9,211 bases of DNA, taken from NCBI GenBank assembly GCA_021157665.1, contig JAGGWE010000075.1:1-9211 (forward strand), written 5' to 3'. Origin of the DNA: Sulfurimonas sp. (GTDB lineage: Bacteria > Campylobacterota > Campylobacteria > Campylobacterales > Sulfurimonadaceae). Every line of letters begins with the position of its first letter. Position 1 is the first letter of the stretch. The translations under genes and the position numbers were made by a program. A model generated the notes under the pieces. That model was not told the DNA's origin. It saw nothing but the letters and a program-made list of their open reading frames with translations, and searched no databases. This document shows positions 7,401-9,211 of the stretch, in pieces.

Positions 7401-7838
7401 CTATAGATTATTTTCATCACTTATCTTGATATGTGGATATCTTTTTAAAAACATCTCACCAGCAATTCCATTTCCAATTTTTATTTTTTCTTTTTTCTCA
7501 TTTAAAATTGGAGTGCTATTTATCCCACAACTTGGGGATTTTGATTTGAGTACAATCTCTTTGGCATGTGGATTTTGTTTTATAAAAGTGGCGATTTCAT
7601 CTTCTAAAAGTTTTGTAACATTTTTGTTAGTTTTATCAGTAACTATATTATTTTTTCCATCAATCTCTATAACACTTATTCGCTCTCTAGGAGTTCCAAA
7701 AAGTGGTGCTTCTGGACAAAAAGGGATAATTTCATATTCACTAAAAGCATCAACTATCTCAGTAGTTTTTTTAGTTTTTCCATCATAACGGCATGTGTGA
7801 CCTAAAAGACAGGCTGAGATAATTACTTTTTCTTTCAA
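7401..7838 (-). CDS. DUF523/TudS-like iron-sulfur protein
   Basis: A 145-residue cytoplasmic protein of the DUF523 family. A characterised member, TudS, uses a [4Fe-4S] cluster held by three cysteines to desulfurate thiouracil, so a role in sulfur removal from thiolated bases is possible but not shown for this protein. Visible are SACLLGHTCRYDG (8-20; C10, C16), PFCPE (39-43; C41) and LKSKSPSCG (97-105; C104). Where most relatives read CPE followed by GGLPTPR, this one reads CPEAPLFGTPR, a variation near the presumed active site. The start is TTG (7838-7836); it is chosen because a strong AAAGG site lies seven bases upstream and the conserved SACLLG begins at residue 8. The only GTG nearby upstream is followed directly by TAA. 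Two GGCATGTG motifs lie inside, encoding PHAK and HTCR. It follows the aldehyde dehydrogenase across the hairpin-repeat block. Confidence 0.85.
   Translation of the reverse strand: MKEKVIISACLLGHTCRYDGKTKKTTEIVDAFSEYEIIPFCPEAPLFGTPRERISVIEIDGKNNIVTDKTNKNVTKLLEDEIATFIKQNPHAKEIVLKSKSPSCGINSTPILNEKKEKIKIGNGIAGEMFLKRYPHIKISDENNL
7563..7570 (+). repeat. GGCATGTG motif 7 (in DUF523 gene)
   Basis: A full TTGGCATGTGG match (7561-7571). Read along the gene it encodes NPHAKE. Confidence 0.75.
7790..7797 (+). repeat. GGCATGTG motif 8 (in DUF523 gene)
   Basis: Core only, with flanks AAC and TGA. It encodes GHTCR inside the conserved Cys motif, so protein constraint may explain this copy. Confidence 0.5.
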
Positions 7839-7845
7839 TTTTACA

Positions 7846-7850
7846 CCTTT
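7846..7850 (-). promoter_or_regulatory. Ribosome-binding site fixing the TTG start of the DUF523 gene
   Basis: The minus strand reads AAAGG (AAAGGTG with flanks), seven bases before TTG. The same AAAGGTGT sequence precedes the bioF ATG at similar spacing. With no in-frame ATG ahead of the conserved N-terminal motif, this decides the start. Confidence 0.7.
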
Positions 7851-7872
7851 AATATTTATATGCTAATAATCG

Positions 7873-7894
7873 GCGAAGATGAATCATCGCTTCC
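7873..7894 (-). repeat. REP-like hairpin A1 (first inverted pair)
   Basis: Read on the minus strand, it begins with a GGAA foot (7894-7891) and continues as an imperfect 18-base palindrome, GCGATGATTCATCTTCGC. Eight positions on each arm align, with seven pairs formed and a central T-T mismatch, and the loop is TC. The 22 bases are repeated exactly at 7981-8002, and the identity extends to 29 bases with one mismatch on the spacer side. A GGAA-type foot plus an imperfect hairpin is the layout of REP sequences mobilised by RAYT transposases in other bacteria; that link is inference here. Confidence 0.72.
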
Positions 7895-7916
7895 TAAGAG
7901 ATTGAAACTCCTTCTC

Positions 7917-7938
7917 GGAACCGATGCTTTAGCTTCGG
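7917..7938 (+). repeat. REP-like hairpin B1 (first inverted pair)
   Basis: The plus strand reads a GGAA foot, then the hairpin CCGATGCTTTAGCTTCGG, with the same central T-T mismatch as A1 and loop TT. Aligned with A1 on its own strand, 17 of 22 bases match; the five differences are one swapped outer pair (G-C to C-G), one swapped inner pair (A-T to C-G) and one loop base. Identity with the second copy runs 25 bases (7914-7938 against 8036-8060). The GGAA feet of A1 and B1 face each other across a 22-base spacer. Confidence 0.72.
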
Positions 7939-7980
7939 TAGAGTTGGCTGAAAAGTTCAAACCCATCTGCCAACACCTGA
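7939..7980. other. Linker between the two inverted hairpin pairs
   Basis: Forty-two bases without a coding signal. They contain the inverted 6-mers GTTGGC (7943-7948) and GCCAAC (7969-7974), separated by 20 bases, which could form a small stem. No poly-T run follows on either strand, so it is not a recognisable intrinsic terminator. Confidence 0.35.
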
Positions 7981-8002
7981 GCGAAGATGAATCATCGCTT
8001 CC
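7981..8002 (-). repeat. REP-like hairpin A2 (second inverted pair)
   Basis: An exact 22-base copy of A1, in the same orientation, 108 bases further along. The GGAA foot is at 8002-7999 on the minus strand. Confidence 0.72.
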
Positions 8003-8022
8003 AAAGAGAGTGGCAAACACTT

Positions 8023-8030
8023 GGCATGTG
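8023..8030 (+). repeat. GGCATGTG motif 9 (intergenic, in hairpin-pair spacer)
   Basis: A full TTGGCATGTGG match (8021-8031) in noncoding DNA between hairpins A2 and B2; it is absent from the spacer of the first pair. Confidence 0.75.
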
Positions 8031-8038
8031 GCTTCCTC

Positions 8039-8060
8039 GGAACCGATGCTTTAGCTTCGG
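8039..8060 (+). repeat. REP-like hairpin B2 (second inverted pair)
   Basis: An exact copy of B1, 122 bases further along. Its facing partner A2 is separated from it by a 36-base spacer, against 22 in the first pair, and that longer spacer includes a TTGGCATGTGG motif. B2 ends seven bases from the aldehyde dehydrogenase stop codon, so in that gene's mRNA this hairpin would lie immediately 3' of the reading frame, a place where REP elements commonly sit and can protect mRNA ends. Confidence 0.72.
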
Positions 8061-8067
8061 AGAACTT

Positions 8068-9211
8068 CTAGCAAATTACTACAGATTTAATCTCAGTCAT
8101 CTCTTCAATCGCAAATCTTGGACCCTCTCGCCCAACTCCACTTAGTTTTACACCACCATAAGGCTGAATATCAAAACGAAGTGTTGGCATATCATTTATT
8201 ACAATACCACCAGCGTCAAGTTCATCAATAGCACGATTCATAAGTGCTAAATCATTTGTAAATACTGAAAACTGAAGCCCATAAGGTGAGTTATTCATTC
8301 TTGGAAGTGCATCATCAAAACTATCAACTTTTACTAGACTTACAATCGGAGCAAAAACTTCTTCACATACTATCGCCATATCATCAGTTACATCTGCCAT
8401 CACACATGGATAAAACATTCTTCCATCTCTTTTAGGTTCAAGCAGAGGTTTTGCACCCTCTTCTATCGCATTTTGAACCCAGCCCATTGCACGGATACAA
8501 GCATCATCATCTATAAGTGGACCCATAAAAGTATCATCATCATAAGGTGAACCAACCTTTAGTTTTTTAGTTTCTTCTGCCATTTTTAAAGCAAACTCAT
8601 CATAAATATCTGCATTTACATAAATTCTTTGTAAAGATATACAAACTTGACCAGAATTCACAAAAGCACCAAGAGAACATCTGCTTGCTGCTAAATCTAA
8701 ATCTGCAGTTTTAGAGATATAAGTTGCTGCATTTCCACCAAGTTCTAGTCCAACTTTTTTAATACCAGCAGATTTTGTGATGATATTTCCAACAGGAACA
8801 GAACCTGTAAAACTAATAACTCTAGGAATATCAGAACCAACTAAAGTTGAACCAACCTCAGCATCTCCATAAACTACAGAAAGTGCATCTTTAATTGCAA
8901 ATTCACTCTCTATAAAAAGCTTCGCAAACTTATAAGCAGTCAAAGGAGCTTCAGGAGTAGGCTTTAAAACAACAGTATTCCCTGCTACCAAAGCAGGGGC
9001 AAGTTTATGAGCAACAAGATTTAGAGGAAAATTAAATGGTGTAATAGCCGCAACAACCCCAACAGGTTCACGACGAAAAAATGAGATAGTTTTCTTACCA
9101 CTAGCCATAGCATCAGTGTTGATAGTTTCCCCATGCATAGTTCTCATAGTTTCAGCAGAAAGTGTTACAGTTTCTATACATCTCTCAACCTCAACACGAG
9201 CAAACGCAATA
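8068..9211 (-). CDS. NAD(P)-dependent aldehyde dehydrogenase, lactaldehyde-dehydrogenase-like, 5'-truncated
   Basis: Oxidises an aldehyde to its acid with NAD(P)+ in the cytoplasm. The reading frame is open to the right edge: residues continue upstream of the ATG at 9147 with family-typical sequence (FARVEVERCIETVTLSAETM), so that ATG is internal and about 380 residues are seen of the 470-480 usual. Roughly 90-100 N-terminal residues lie outside. Motifs include TPFNFPLNLVAHKLAPAL, VLKPTPEAP (NAD-binding Lys), FTGSVPVG, the general-base Glu in LELGGN (codon 8745-8743), the catalytic Cys in NSGQVCISLQRIYV (codon 8643-8641) and EEVFAPIV. The GQVCIS-x-QR wording and the ending EEMTEIKSVVI resemble the lactaldehyde/glyceraldehyde dehydrogenase branch (family 21-like); succinate-semialdehyde dehydrogenase is less likely, and the true substrate is unknown. 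The stop TAG lies seven bases before the hairpin-repeat block. The visible part contains no GGCATGTG motif. Confidence 0.92.
   Translation of the reverse strand, partial: IAFARVEVERCIETVTLSAETMRTMHGETINTDAMASGKKTISFFRREPVGVVAAITPFNFPLNLVAHKLAPALVAGNTVVLKPTPEAPLTAYKFAKLFIESEFAIKDALSVVYGDAEVGSTLVGSDIPRVISFTGSVPVGNIITKSAGIKKVGLELGGNAATYISKTADLDLAASRCSLGAFVNSGQVCISLQRIYVNADIYDEFALKMAEETKKLKVGSPYDDDTFMGPLIDDDACIRAMGWVQNAIEEGAKPLLEPKRDGRMFYPCVMADVTDDMAIVCEEVFAPIVSLVKVDSFDDALPRMNNSPYGLQFSVFTNDLALMNRAIDELDAGGIVINDMPTLRFDIQPYGGVKLSGVGREGPRFAIEEMTEIKSVVIC

Noticed and set aside
7398..7409. Perfect 12-base palindrome AATCTATAGATT across the DUF523 stop codon
   Set aside because: It is short and AT-rich with no partner copy; such palindromes arise by chance in this composition.
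7426..7788. A 120-codon hydrophobic plus-strand frame
   Set aside because: It is the antisense shadow of the DUF523 gene, which has clear family motifs and a ribosome site.
7860..8054. A 64-codon plus-strand open frame with an internal protein repeat (EDESSLPKR twice)
   Set aside because: The frame lies over the hairpin repeats, the peptide repeat is just the 22-base DNA repeat translated, there is no ribosome site, and the rest has no protein-like pattern.
7873..8060. Possible CRISPR array
   Set aside because: There are only two copies of each repeat, two different repeat types in inverted orientation and unequal spacers; no cas gene is present.
9145..9147. ATG as the start of the aldehyde dehydrogenase
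   Set aside because: Family-typical sequence continues in frame upstream to the window edge, so this Met is internal and the gene is truncated by the window.

Overview
The window is AT-rich (roughly one third G+C by eye), and every gene I can support lies on the minus strand. Gene content and order (alaS followed closely by maf and bioF, a dCache-type diguanylate cyclase, T-rich promoters with TATAAT -10 boxes) suggest a free-living Campylobacterota (epsilonproteobacterium), probably Sulfurimonas or a relative. The genus is an inference from protein style and cannot be fixed from the sequence alone.

Layout in transcription order (right to left). A 5'-truncated aldehyde dehydrogenase (8068-9211) ends 7 bases before a 188-base block (7873-8060) of four related imperfect hairpins, arranged as two inverted pairs that resemble REP/REPIN elements. 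Next come a TTG-started DUF523/TudS-type iron-sulfur protein (7401-7838), a ModA-like periplasmic binding protein (6579-7337) and a membrane diguanylate cyclase (5047-6579) joined to it by a TAATG junction. A short promoter-bearing gap follows. Then a compact five-gene cluster runs off the left edge: alaS (2428-4980), a four-helix membrane protein (1946-2428), a uracil-DNA-glycosylase-like protein (1344-1928), maf (802-1347) and bioF (1-805, 3'-truncated). Four of the junctions in the window overlap by 1 or 4 bases, which points to translational coupling.

The genes are mostly housekeeping: alanyl-tRNA charging, nucleotide-pool cleaning and biotin synthesis. The modA-like/diguanylate cyclase pair looks like an accessory sensory module in which periplasmic ligand binding could feed cyclic-di-GMP production.

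Two DNA-level signals are not explained by the genes. (1) The 8-mer GGCATGTG (extended consensus TTGGCATGTGG) occurs nine times on both strands, in four different codon contexts within three genes and once between genes. Chance predicts well under one copy, so it behaves like a genome-wide signal, for example a DNA uptake sequence. (2) In the REP/REPIN-like block, two hairpin versions share a GGAA foot and a central T-T mismatch, and they differ only by compensatory base-pair swaps and one loop base. One GGCATGTG copy lies in the spacer of the second pair. No tRNA, rRNA, CRISPR array or insertion-sequence transposase is visible.
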